Assembly: GCA_050299175.1 (NCBI GenBank)
Contig: JBNKVM010000005.1
Location: forward strand, 6,933 to 70,932
Length of the DNA stretch: 64,000 nucleotides
Direction: 5' to 3'
Origin: JAPHTQ01 sp050299175
GTDB lineage: Bacteria; Pseudomonadota; Gammaproteobacteria; Thiohalomonadales; Thiohalomonadaceae
Shown: positions 35,915 to 43,189 of the stretch, in pieces
Position numbering within the stretch: position 1 is the first letter of the stretch
How the letters are laid out: each line of letters starts with the position of its first letter
Notes under the pieces: model-generated
Told to the model about the DNA's origin: nothing
The model's input: only the letters and a program-made list of their open reading frames with translations
Databases searched by the model: none
Made by a program: the position numbers and the translations under genes

Positions 35915-36756
35915 CGGTAGATCTCCAGAATCTCATCCAGTCGCACGGCGCTGTCGGCGATATCTTCCGGTGCGGCACAGGCGACGCTGGGCACGTCGGT
36001 GATCTCCAGCGTATTGAGGATGTTGCGATCCTGCGAATTGAAATACTGCACCCACCAGACGTTGCGTGTGCCACTACTGCTGATGCGACAGTTACCGTAA
36101 CCGCGGGAGAGGATGCTCACCTTGCCCGCTCCCAACTGTTGTTGCAGGAAACCGAGATCCTCTTCGGTCTGCGGTAGCAGGGTGAGGTTGATCACGTGGG
36201 ATATCTTGCCCGGTTTCCAACTACTCACCTGATCGTTGATCTCGCTGAACAGCGGCGGCGAATTGAGCACGCCGGGCGGCAGCGGCGACACCAGTTCCAC
36301 TTTCTCTTTTGCTTCGGCAAAGGCCTGTTGCACTACCTGCTGCGGGATCGGTCCGACCTCAATGCGGTCGTCGAGCAGCAGGCCGTCGCTATCGTTTTGC
36401 TGGATGCGCCAGACTCCGGCCAGTACCGACTCCTGAATGCGAATATGTTCCGCGTCTTCGATGACGATGCTTACTTCGCCTTCCCCCAGCACCTGATCCA
36501 CCAGGGCGCGGTTACGTGGGTCGAGATCGTTGAGTACGACGGCGGGCTGCGACGCGCCGGTTTTATATGCCGACAACTGTTCACCCAGTTGATGCAGCAG
36601 CGCCAGCGCCGCGTCGAGACCCTGGACCTCTTCCGGCTCCGGTAGCGGTGGCGGCATATAGGTGTCCATGCCGGAAGGGAGTTGCAGGATATCCAGTTCC
36701 GCGCCGTCGAGTTCGGCAGGTTGGGTGCCGGGGCCGGTGATGGGAAATTCGTTCAT
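35911..36756 (-). CDS. hupH: Hydrogenase maturation protein HupH/HoxQ (HyaF family)
   Basis: The 281-residue protein starts MNEFPITGPGTQP and has the family segments LHQLGEQLSAYKTG, VLGEGEVSIVI, PPLFSEINDQVSSW, HVINLTLLPQTEEDLGFLQQQLGAGKVSILSRGYGNCRI and VWWVQYFNSQDRNILNTLEI. HupH works with HupF and HupG in maturing the uptake enzyme. The ATG at 36756 is chosen by family match; an open frame further upstream overlaps hupG and is a shadow. Confidence 0.93.
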   Translation of the reverse strand: MNEFPITGPGTQPAELDGAELDILQLPSGMDTYMPPPLPEPEEVQGLDAALALLHQLGEQLSAYKTGASQPAVVLNDLDPRNRALVDQVLGEGEVSIVIEDAEHIRIQESVLAGVWRIQQNDSDGLLLDDRIEVGPIPQQVVQQAFAEAKEKVELVSPLPPGVLNSPPLFSEINDQVSSWKPGKISHVINLTLLPQTEEDLGFLQQQLGAGKVSILSRGYGNCRISSSGTRNVWWVQYFNSQDRNILNTLEITDVPSVACAAPEDIADSAVRLDEILEIYR

Positions 36757-36766
36757 GCGCTGACTC

Positions 36767-37195
36767 CTAGTGGTAGTGCGGTGTGTTGTCGCTGACGACC
36801 GGAATGGCAAAGCACGGTGCCGCGATCGGTTCTGACTGCAACAGGCGTTCGGTTTCACGCAGATAATCTTCCCAGTTCTGGATCTGGGTGATGACGCCGA
36901 GGTATTCGCCGCGACGCAGGAACACCAGCGCAGGCCATTGGTTGAAACCGTAACGACTTTGCAGGCTGTGTTGTGCGTTTTGATCAATCAGCGCCGCAGT
37001 GAGGCGGCCGTCGAAGGCCTTGACCAGTTCCGGCAACACCATCGCTACGTCGTTGCTCTCGGGAAACTTCACCGGGTCTTCGCTGAAGAAGAGCACCAGG
37101 TGCTCCTGTTCCGCGGCGAATGGGTCGAGGCTGTTTTCGTTCAACACGGGTAAGTGGTGGCGTTCGGTCAGGCGTTTGATCTGTGGTGATGGCAT
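36767..37195 (-). CDS. hupG: Thioredoxin-fold maturation protein HupG/HoxO (HyaE family)
   Basis: The 142-residue protein has a thioredoxin-like fold without the redox CxxC (LVLFFSEDPVKFPESND in place of the active site), and YGFNQWPALVFLRRGEYLGVITQIQNWEDYL. HyaE/HoxO proteins bind the Tat signal of the small subunit and prevent premature export. The position between hupF and hupH matches rhizobial clusters. Confidence 0.92.
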   Translation of the reverse strand: MPSPQIKRLTERHHLPVLNENSLDPFAAEQEHLVLFFSEDPVKFPESNDVAMVLPELVKAFDGRLTAALIDQNAQHSLQSRYGFNQWPALVFLRRGEYLGVITQIQNWEDYLRETERLLQSEPIAAPCFAIPVVSDNTPHYH

Positions 37196-37199
37196 GGTT

Positions 37200-37526
37200 C
37201 TATTCTCCCTCTTGTCGGGGTGTCTGCTGCTGGCGCAGGAAATCGGGTAGCTGCGGTTCGCGGTCGATCAGATCCTGAAACAGGTGATCGATATTGGCCT
37301 CGCCCTGCATTGCCAGCTCTACTGCCTGCAGGGCATTACTGATCTGTGCCGCCTGTTCTTCGCTCAACGCCTCGCGGGCGGTGTCGAGAAAGGTCAGCAG
37401 CCAGGTGCCGACCGGCTGTTCGCCGAGCAGCATGGTGTCGATGCGGCGACGGTTACCATCATCGGTTTCGCACACCGCATAACCGGGAAACGATTCGATC
37501 ACCTTCATCGGGATACCGATACACAT
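37200..37526 (-). CDS. hupF: HypC paralogue HupF
   Basis: The 108-residue protein starts MCIGIPMKVIES with the Cys2 of the HypC fold, followed by the GTWLLTFLDTAREAL segment and a C-terminal extension (ALQAVELAMQGEANIDHLFQDL) absent in HypC. HupF stabilises the uptake large subunit during maturation under oxygen. It overlaps hupD by one base. Confidence 0.95.
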   Translation of the reverse strand: MCIGIPMKVIESFPGYAVCETDDGNRRRIDTMLLGEQPVGTWLLTFLDTAREALSEEQAAQISNALQAVELAMQGEANIDHLFQDLIDREPQLPDFLRQQQTPRQEGE

Positions 37527-38260
37527 CAGCGGTCGCCCTCACGGTATTTGTCGAGGTGTTGATCCAGCGCGACGGAGACGCTGTCAATCTCGGCGGGACG
37601 ATAGGCGACGTTGTAGTCCTCTGAGAAGAGCACCCGGCCGTCGCCGACCCGGCAGGCCTCGCTCGGATCGGGGCGCTCTGCTTCATAACGGGTGATGTCG
37701 GCGATAGCACCGGCCATCTCGTCGGCAGTGAGCGGGACCTCGCGCTTCTCCGCGTGAACACCGAAACCGGCCAGGTAGTCGAGGGCCATGTCGATGGCGG
37801 GTTGCATCTGCACCTTCACCGCATCGCGCAAGCTGCCGCCGTAGTCTTCCAGCTCCACCGGCTGCACGCCGATCAGCAACAGATGCGCTGGGTAGTCGCC
37901 CATCATCTCGGCCATTGCCAGCACCTCCTGGAAACCGGTCTGGTGCAGGCTGACCTTCTTGGCGCCGAGAAACTTGGGTACCTCGTCGCCTTCCACCCGC
38001 TTGAGAGTGCCGCCGGGCAGGCCGTAATCGACCGCATCAAAGACCACCAGGATGTCGGTCTCGCGGATGTTTTGTACCAGGTAGATCCCCTGGGTGCCGC
38101 CATCGAGCAGGGTGACGTTGTCGGGAAACTGGTAGTGCTGTTTGAGGTGTTCCAGGGCACGCACGCCGAAGCCTTCATCGGCCCAGAGGATATTGCCGAT
38201 ACCGAGGACAAGGACACGCTCCGCCCGCCGCGTGTCATTGGGGCGCTGTGATGGCTGCAT
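37526..38260 (-). CDS. hupD: Uptake-hydrogenase large-subunit maturation protease HupD
   Basis: The 244-residue endopeptidase trims the C-terminal extension of HupL. GIGNILWADEGFGVRALEHL holds the first nickel-sensing Glu, FDAVDYGLPGG the Asp, and VSLHQTGFQEVLAMAE the His. It is longer than most (about 165-200) because of a 40-50-residue C-terminal tail (VLFSEDYNVAYRPAEIDSVSVAL). GGAG lies before the ATG at 38260. It is the first gene after the sigma-54 promoter at 38306-38321, and so heads the maturation/sensor operon. Confidence 0.94.
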   Translation of the reverse strand: MQPSQRPNDTRRAERVLVLGIGNILWADEGFGVRALEHLKQHYQFPDNVTLLDGGTQGIYLVQNIRETDILVVFDAVDYGLPGGTLKRVEGDEVPKFLGAKKVSLHQTGFQEVLAMAEMMGDYPAHLLLIGVQPVELEDYGGSLRDAVKVQMQPAIDMALDYLAGFGVHAEKREVPLTADEMAGAIADITRYEAERPDPSEACRVGDGRVLFSEDYNVAYRPAEIDSVSVALDQHLDKYREGDR

Positions 38261-38305
38261 GTGTGTGGTGCTCCGAATCACTTTTAATCGTTATGGCAAT
38301 GGTTG

Positions 38306-38321
38306 AGCAATGCCTGTGCCA
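38306..38321 (-). promoter_or_regulatory. Sigma-54 promoter of the hupD-to-hypF operon
   Basis: On the minus strand the sequence TGGCACAGGCATTGCT is an exact match to the -24/-12 consensus TGGCAC-N5-TTGCW. The start point would be about 10-12 bases further, near 38295, roughly 35 bases before the hupD ATG. The remainder of the 38323-38528 gap has no gene and is where upstream activator sites for HoxA and a bending-protein site would be expected; I could not identify them by eye. Confidence 0.85.
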
Positions 38322-38528
38322 GCCACTGCGGAATTGTTAACCGATTGTTACTAAAGGCGATTTTGTGGCTGAACGACATGAGCGGATACAGTGTGTGAAA
38401 ACAACATGTTCAGTTTAGTCGATAAATGGAAACTTACATTACAGCAGCGCGCTGCAGCCAAGGCCGAGTGGTGGTTAGATGTTGCACAAGGTGTAAGGTT
38501 AATGGTCAGTCGCGCCCCAGGGGGGGCG

Positions 38529-38557
38529 AAAAAAAAGGAGGCCGGTCGGCCTCCTTT
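38529..38557 (-). terminator. Intrinsic terminator after hupC
   Basis: An 11-bp stem (38534-38544 with 38547-38557) with a 2-base loop is followed, on the minus strand, by eight T residues. It separates the structural hupSLEC unit from the maturation unit. Confidence 0.88.
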
Positions 38558-38584
38558 CACTTTGCGTAACCACTGGTAAAAAGG

Positions 38585-39265
38585 TTAACGGTCGTCCTTG
38601 AACATCCGCCAGCCGCTGATCATGGTGCTGATCAGGCTCTGCCGCGACATGATGTCCTCACGCACCGCGGCGTAGATATGAATCATCACGAAGACCACGA
38701 TGATCCACATGCCCCAGTGGTGCCACAACCGCACATCCTGACTCTGCCCTACCAGCGGAATGAGCCAGCCGAACAGGCTGTCCTGCCAACTGCCCAGGCC
38801 TGTCTGTTCGGCATAGAGGGCGAAGCCGGTGAGCAACATGAAGAAACCGCCGACGGTGATGATGGCGACCATCACAATATGCGCCAGCGGGTTATGGCCG
38901 ATGTACTTCTTCGGTTCCTTCTCCAGGAAGGCGTACCAGCGGATTTCGTAGAGCACCTCCTGCCAGTATTTCTTCGAGGTCAGCGGCAGGCGGAACAACT
39001 GTTTCGCATGATCGTTGCCGACGAAGGCCCAGTAGATCCGACCGATGAACCCCACGCTGAAAACGTAGGCGGCGGAAAAGTGGACGAAGCGGATATAGCC
39101 CATCAGGAAGTGCTCACTAGCCTCGCCGGGCAGGGTGGGAAACGGGTTGGCGATCAGGTAGCCGGTGATGGCCAGCAAGGTGATCGACAGCGCGTTAATC
39201 CAGTGCCACAGACGGACCGGCGCTTCGTACACATAGACCGATGATTGTCTGAGTTCGCTTTGCAT
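38585..39265 (-). CDS. hupC: Ni/Fe-hydrogenase b-type cytochrome HupC
   Basis: The 226-residue inner-membrane protein has four hydrophobic segments and the family histidines (VRLWHWINALSI in the first, RFVHFSAAYVFSVG, and LWHHWGMWIIVVFVMIHIYAAV in the last) that bind two haems b. It anchors the HupSL dimer and passes electrons to quinone. GAGGAGAGAGATC fixes the ATG at 39265. It is last in the structural operon. Confidence 0.95.
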   Translation of the reverse strand: MQSELRQSSVYVYEAPVRLWHWINALSITLLAITGYLIANPFPTLPGEASEHFLMGYIRFVHFSAAYVFSVGFIGRIYWAFVGNDHAKQLFRLPLTSKKYWQEVLYEIRWYAFLEKEPKKYIGHNPLAHIVMVAIITVGGFFMLLTGFALYAEQTGLGSWQDSLFGWLIPLVGQSQDVRLWHHWGMWIIVVFVMIHIYAAVREDIMSRQSLISTMISGWRMFKDDR

Positions 39266-39322
39266 GATCTCTCTCCTCAAGCATCGCCGCGCTGCCGCGT
39301 GTGGCGACAGCGCAGCGCTGGA

Positions 39323-39910
39323 TTACGCCCCGGCCCCGAGCAGCAGCGAGGTACCGACCACGCCGCTGATGAAACCCAGTGCCCGCAGTGCCCGATCGTG
39401 CGCCAGCAACTTCCGCCCCAACGCCATCCCCGCCAGGTGCAGCGAGACGGTGGCGGCGATGAAGCCGGAGAAGTAGAGCGCCAGATGACCCGGCTGCATC
39501 TCCAGACCGTGGGCGTTGCCGTGGAACAGGGCGAAGGCGCCGACCAGTAGCGAGGCGACACCCAGCGGCAATTGCATCCGGGTGAGCAGCATCGCGCCGA
39601 GGAACAGCACCGAGAAGGCGATGCCGAGCTCCATCAGCGGCACGCCGATGCCGGCGGCGCCGAAGGCGGCACCGACGCCCATGCAGGCGACGAAGGCCAG
39701 CGGCACCAGCAGCGCGTTGCGCCCGCTGCTGAGCCCCGCGGCCCACACGCCCACCAGTAACATGGCGAGCAAGTGGTCGACGCCGCTGAAGGGGTGCATC
39801 ACCCCGGCGAGCAGGCCGCCGTCGTGATGTCCCGTGTGTGCCGCGACCGGTGCGGAGATCAGCATCAGCGCCAGGGCGGTCAGTGTGGTGTTTCTTTTCG
39901 TCATCATCAT
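39323..39910 (-). CDS. hupE: HupE/UreJ-family nickel permease
   Basis: The 195-residue protein has a cleavable signal (TALALMLISAPVAAHTGHHDGG), then six membrane segments. The signature HPFSGVDHLLAMLLVGVWAAG contains the conserved HxxxxDH nickel motif, and ALFHGNAHGLEM supplies a second His pair. HupE brings nickel across a membrane for hydrogenase. Its position between hupL and hupC is unusual, since hupC more often follows hupL directly. Confidence 0.93.
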   Translation of the reverse strand: MMMTKRNTTLTALALMLISAPVAAHTGHHDGGLLAGVMHPFSGVDHLLAMLLVGVWAAGLSSGRNALLVPLAFVACMGVGAAFGAAGIGVPLMELGIAFSVLFLGAMLLTRMQLPLGVASLLVGAFALFHGNAHGLEMQPGHLALYFSGFIAATVSLHLAGMALGRKLLAHDRALRALGFISGVVGTSLLLGAGA

Positions 39911-39917
39911 TCTCCTC

Positions 39918-41717
39918 TTAGCGCACCGTGACCTTGGTCAGCTCCTCACCCTCTTCGCTCATCACGTGGGTGGAGCAGGCGAGGCAGGGGTCGAAGCTGT
40001 GCAGGGTTCGCAGGATCTCCACCGGTTCCTCCTTACGCATCACCTTGGTGTTCATCAGTGATGCCTCGAAGGCGCCGATGTTGCCCTGGCTGTCACGCGG
40101 CGAGCCGTTCCAGGTGGTGGGCACCACGCACTGGTAGTTGTCGATTTTGGTGTCCTTGATGCGGATCCAGTGTGCCAGGGCACCGCGCGGTGCCTCGGTG
40201 AAACCGACCCCTTTGGCCTCCTTCGGCCAGGTGGACGGGTCCCAGTTGTCGACGTTAGCGGTGGTGGAGTCGCCGGCCTTGATGTTGGCCATCAGCTTGT
40301 CCATGAAGTAGCGCATCTGATCGGCGGACCAGTCGGCCTCCAGCGCCCGTGCCGCGGTGCGGCCGAGGGTGGAGAACAGCGCGGTCACCGGCACATTGAG
40401 GGTCTTGAGCACAAAGTTGATCTGCTCGGTGATCGCCTCGTGACCCTTGGCGTAGCCGATGATGTAGCGGGCCAGCGGGCCCACCTCCATCGCATGCCCA
40501 CGCCAGCGCGGCGCCTTGATCCAGGAGTACTTGGCGTTTTCGTCGATCTCCTTGATGTGGGTGCGGCTGCCCTTGGTGTTGGGGCCGAGTTCGAAGTTCG
40601 GCTGGGTGACACCGTCCCAGGGGTGCAGGCCCTTGGCGCCGTCCGGGTAGTCGTACCAGGAGTGAGGAACGAACTCCTGGATCTCGTCCGGGTTGCGCAG
40701 GTCGACCGGATGCACCTCTTTCAGGTTGCCGTTGATGATCGCGCCGTGCGGCATCATCAGGTTGTCGGCCGAGTAGTCGTTGGCCCTGTCCGGGATGTCG
40801 CCGTAGGCGAGCACGTTCATGCCCGACAGACCGCCGCCGTAGAGCCAGCCCTTGTAGAACTTGCCCACCGCGAGGATATCGGGGATGTAGACGTTTTTGA
40901 TGAACTCGCGGGTCTGGTCGATGATCGACGAGATCAGGTTGAGGTTCACCATGTTCAGCGGTGCCCCGGCGGAGAGATCGCCGTCCATGTTGATCGCGCA
41001 GGGCACGCCACCGACCATCCAGTTCGGGTGCGGGTCCTTGCCGCCGAAGATGGTGCGAATGCGCATGATGTCCTTCTGGAAATCGAGCGCTTCAAGATAG
41101 TGGGTCACCGCCATCAGGTCCGCCTCCGGCGGCAGCAGGTAGGCCGGGTTGGTCCAGTAGCCGTTTTTGAACGGACCGAGCTGGCCGCTCTCGACGAACT
41201 TCTTCAGCCGGTTCTGCACATCGCGGAAGTAGCCCGGCGAGGAGTGCGGATGGTGCGGTGAAACCGATTGCTGCAACGCCGAGGTTGCCTTCGGATCGGC
41301 TTTCAGCGCATTTACCGGATTGACCCAGTCGAGCGCGTGCAGGTGATAGAAGTGCACCAGGTGATCGTGTGCCTGCAGGGTCAGCTGCATGATGTTGCGG
41401 ATCGAGTTGGCGTTCTCCGGGATCTTGATCCCCAGCGCATCCTCCACGGTACGAACCGAGGTCAGTGCGTGGGTGCCGGTGCAGACGCCGCAGATGCGCT
41501 GGGTGAAGGCCCAGGCATCGCGCGGGTCGCGACCTTTCAGGATCACTTCCAGTCCGCGCCACATGGTGCCGGTGGAGACCGCGTTGCGGATGATGTTGTC
41601 GTTGTCGATGTTGACCTCGCAACGCATGTGGCCCTCGATCCGGGTAACCGGATCGACCACCACGCGCTGGCCGCTGTCATCAAGCTTGAAGCCGTTTGGA
41701 GTCGTTATGATGCCCAT
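39918..41717 (-). CDS. hupL: Uptake [NiFe]-hydrogenase large subunit
   Basis: The 599-residue catalytic subunit holds the NiFe site: RICGVCTGTH near residue 75 and DPCLACSTH near the C-terminus. A 15-residue extension (VMSEEGEELTKVTVR) follows the last histidine and would be removed by HupD. Middle motifs such as GGKDPHPNWMVGGVPCAIN and PRGALAHWIRIKDTKIDNYQ are typical of group 1 enzymes. The stop of hupS and start of hupL share a base. It oxidises H2 at the periplasmic side. Confidence 0.97.
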   Translation of the reverse strand: MGIITTPNGFKLDDSGQRVVVDPVTRIEGHMRCEVNIDNDNIIRNAVSTGTMWRGLEVILKGRDPRDAWAFTQRICGVCTGTHALTSVRTVEDALGIKIPENANSIRNIMQLTLQAHDHLVHFYHLHALDWVNPVNALKADPKATSALQQSVSPHHPHSSPGYFRDVQNRLKKFVESGQLGPFKNGYWTNPAYLLPPEADLMAVTHYLEALDFQKDIMRIRTIFGGKDPHPNWMVGGVPCAINMDGDLSAGAPLNMVNLNLISSIIDQTREFIKNVYIPDILAVGKFYKGWLYGGGLSGMNVLAYGDIPDRANDYSADNLMMPHGAIINGNLKEVHPVDLRNPDEIQEFVPHSWYDYPDGAKGLHPWDGVTQPNFELGPNTKGSRTHIKEIDENAKYSWIKAPRWRGHAMEVGPLARYIIGYAKGHEAITEQINFVLKTLNVPVTALFSTLGRTAARALEADWSADQMRYFMDKLMANIKAGDSTTANVDNWDPSTWPKEAKGVGFTEAPRGALAHWIRIKDTKIDNYQCVVPTTWNGSPRDSQGNIGAFEASLMNTKVMRKEEPVEILRTLHSFDPCLACSTHVMSEEGEELTKVTVR

Positions 41718-42793
41718 TATTCGTCACCTCCCTTTTTCTGTGCATTCTTCAGGGCGCTGACGGCGGCGTGCGCGGCGATGGCTGCGCCCACCGCACCGGC
41801 GGCGGCAAGGCCGACCTTATCGGCGTTGGCCTCGACCCCAAACTGGTGAATGTCGGTTGTGTGCTGATAGAAAGAACCCTTGTCCCAGAAGCCGTCCTCG
41901 GAACAGCCGATGCAGGGATGGCCCGCCTGGATCGGGAACGACAGGCCGCCGTTCCAGCGAATGGTGGAACAGGCGTTGTAGGTGGTCGGTCCCTTGCAGC
42001 CCATTTTGTAGAGGCAGTAACCCTTGCGTGCGCCGTCGTCGTCCCACGACTCCACATACTGCCCCGCATCGAAGTGCGGACGGCGGTAACACTTGTCGTG
42101 AATGCGCTGGCTGTAGAACATCTTCGGTCGGCCCTGGCGATCCAGTTCCGGGAAACGTTCGAAGGTGAGGATGTAGGTGATCACCGCGGTCATCACCTCG
42201 GCGATGGGCGGACAGCCCGGCACCTTGATGATCGGCTTGTCGGCCAGTCCCGGCACTTTATGTACGGGAGTGGCGCGGGTCGGGTTGGGACGTGCAGCCT
42301 GCACACAACCCCATGAAGCGCATGAACCCCAGGAAATGATCGCCTTGCAGTGTTCGGCGGCCTTTTTCAGTTGTTCGGTAAACGGTTTACCGCCGATGAT
42401 GCAGAACATGCCGTCTTCATTGAGCGGCGGGTTGCCCTCTACCGCGAGGATGAAGTTGCCGTCGTACTTGGCGATGGTCTCTTCGATGATCGCCTCGGCC
42501 TGATGACCGGCAGCGGCCATGATGGTGTCGTCGTAGTCGAGAGAGATCATCGACAGCACCACATCTTTGGCCAGCGGGTGGGCGGAACGGATAAACGATT
42601 CCGAACAGCAGGTGCACTCCAGTCCGTGCAGCCAGAGCACCGGAATACGCGGTTTGGTTTCCATCGCCTCTGCAATCTTTGGCGCAAACGCAGGGCCAAG
42701 GCCGAGCGCCGACGCTGTCAGGCTGCAGAACTTCAGGAAACTGCGGCGCGTGATCCCCTGTCGCCGCATTACGTCATAGAAAGTTTCGATCAT
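41717..42793 (-). CDS. hupS: Uptake [NiFe]-hydrogenase small subunit, oxygen-tolerant type
   Basis: The 358-residue subunit starts with a Tat signal (ITRRSFLKFCSLTASALGLG) and ends with a membrane helix (VGLAAAGAVGAAIAAHAAV) that docks on HupC. The proximal-cluster motif reads LECTCCSESFIRSAHPLAKD, with the extra cysteine in the CTCC, and GSCASWGCVQAA supplies the second extra cysteine. These six cysteines are the group 1d signature of the [4Fe-3S] cluster known from E. coli Hyd-1 and Ralstonia MBH. Further clusters are in GCPPIAEV, DKCYRRPHFDAG, GYCLYKMGCKGPTTYNAC and HPCIGCSEDGFW. It is first in the operon, behind a sigma-54 promoter. Confidence 0.97.
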   Translation of the reverse strand: MIETFYDVMRRQGITRRSFLKFCSLTASALGLGPAFAPKIAEAMETKPRIPVLWLHGLECTCCSESFIRSAHPLAKDVVLSMISLDYDDTIMAAAGHQAEAIIEETIAKYDGNFILAVEGNPPLNEDGMFCIIGGKPFTEQLKKAAEHCKAIISWGSCASWGCVQAARPNPTRATPVHKVPGLADKPIIKVPGCPPIAEVMTAVITYILTFERFPELDRQGRPKMFYSQRIHDKCYRRPHFDAGQYVESWDDDGARKGYCLYKMGCKGPTTYNACSTIRWNGGLSFPIQAGHPCIGCSEDGFWDKGSFYQHTTDIHQFGVEANADKVGLAAAGAVGAAIAAHAAVSALKNAQKKGGDE

Positions 42794-42862
42794 TGCTTGC
42801 TCCTCCAGTCACACGGATCTTGGTGGTGGTGTCCGTATTGCTTTTATTGACGAAGGAGATAG

Positions 42863-42878
42863 AGCAACCAGCGTGCCA
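42863..42878 (-). promoter_or_regulatory. Sigma-54 promoter of hupSLEC
   Basis: On the minus strand TGGCACGCTGGTTGCT matches the -24/-12 consensus exactly, with the same 5-base spacer as the promoter ahead of hupD. The start point would be near 42851, about 60 bases before the hupS ATG. The NtrC-type activator encoded at 28.3-29.8 kb is the obvious candidate to open it. Confidence 0.87.
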
Positions 42879-43010
42879 TGATGAGAATGACCTAGTAAAT
42901 CAATATGTTATTAGAGATGTGAGACAAACCGTGTGGACATGGGGTAATGGTGGTAAGCGGAAAGTGGAAAAGATATTTACGTTTCTGCTGTAAAAAAAAG
43001 GGTTTTTATT

Positions 43011-43039
43011 TTGATGTTGTTAAACGTAATCCATATAAT
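43011..43039 (+). promoter_or_regulatory. Sigma-70 promoter of methyltransferase copy 1
   Basis: TTGATG (43011-43016) and a perfect TATAAT (43034-43039) are 17 bases apart. The start point would be near 43046, leaving a leader of about 145 bases before the coding start at 43190. The second copy has an equivalent promoter. Confidence 0.8.
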
Positions 43040-43045
43040 CGCCAC

Positions 43046-43189
43046 CGTTATGAACATCTAATCGACATCGCGGACTTGCACAACTTTCTTCTTTCCCGGC
43101 GGGAGAGAAAAGATGCGCTGCAACTCGTCCGCACAATTCCCAAACAATACTTTCACTATGGAAGCCATCAGGCTTCAAGGGATTCATAT
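43046..43189 (+). promoter_or_regulatory. Structured 5' leader, copy 1
   Basis: The leader can form an outer helix GCGGAC(43070-43075)/GTCCGC(43127-43132) continued by TTGCA/TGCAA across a CTC bulge, an enclosed 9-bp hairpin (43089-43097 with 43101-43109, loop GGC), and a third hairpin GAAGCC/GGCTTC (43161-43176) ending one base or less from the AAGGG ribosome site. The same leader, of the same length, precedes the second methyltransferase gene. It also reads as an open frame in phase with the gene, so coding cannot be excluded. Confidence 0.5.

Noticed and set aside
40170..41261. Long plus-strand frame across hupL
   Set aside because: It is the antisense shadow of the high-GC hupL gene and lacks a ribosome site.
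22223..42793. Possible CRISPR-like or tandem repeats within the His-rich and Gln-rich segments
   Set aside because: The repeated codons belong to the HypB histidine stretch and the HupK glutamine stretch; there are no spaced identical repeats.
42947..43189. N-terminal extension of methyltransferase copy 1
   Set aside because: The first 80 bases precede the predicted start point, and copy 2 lacks equivalent sequence before its promoter. The rest is kept as a leader, with coding noted as an alternative.
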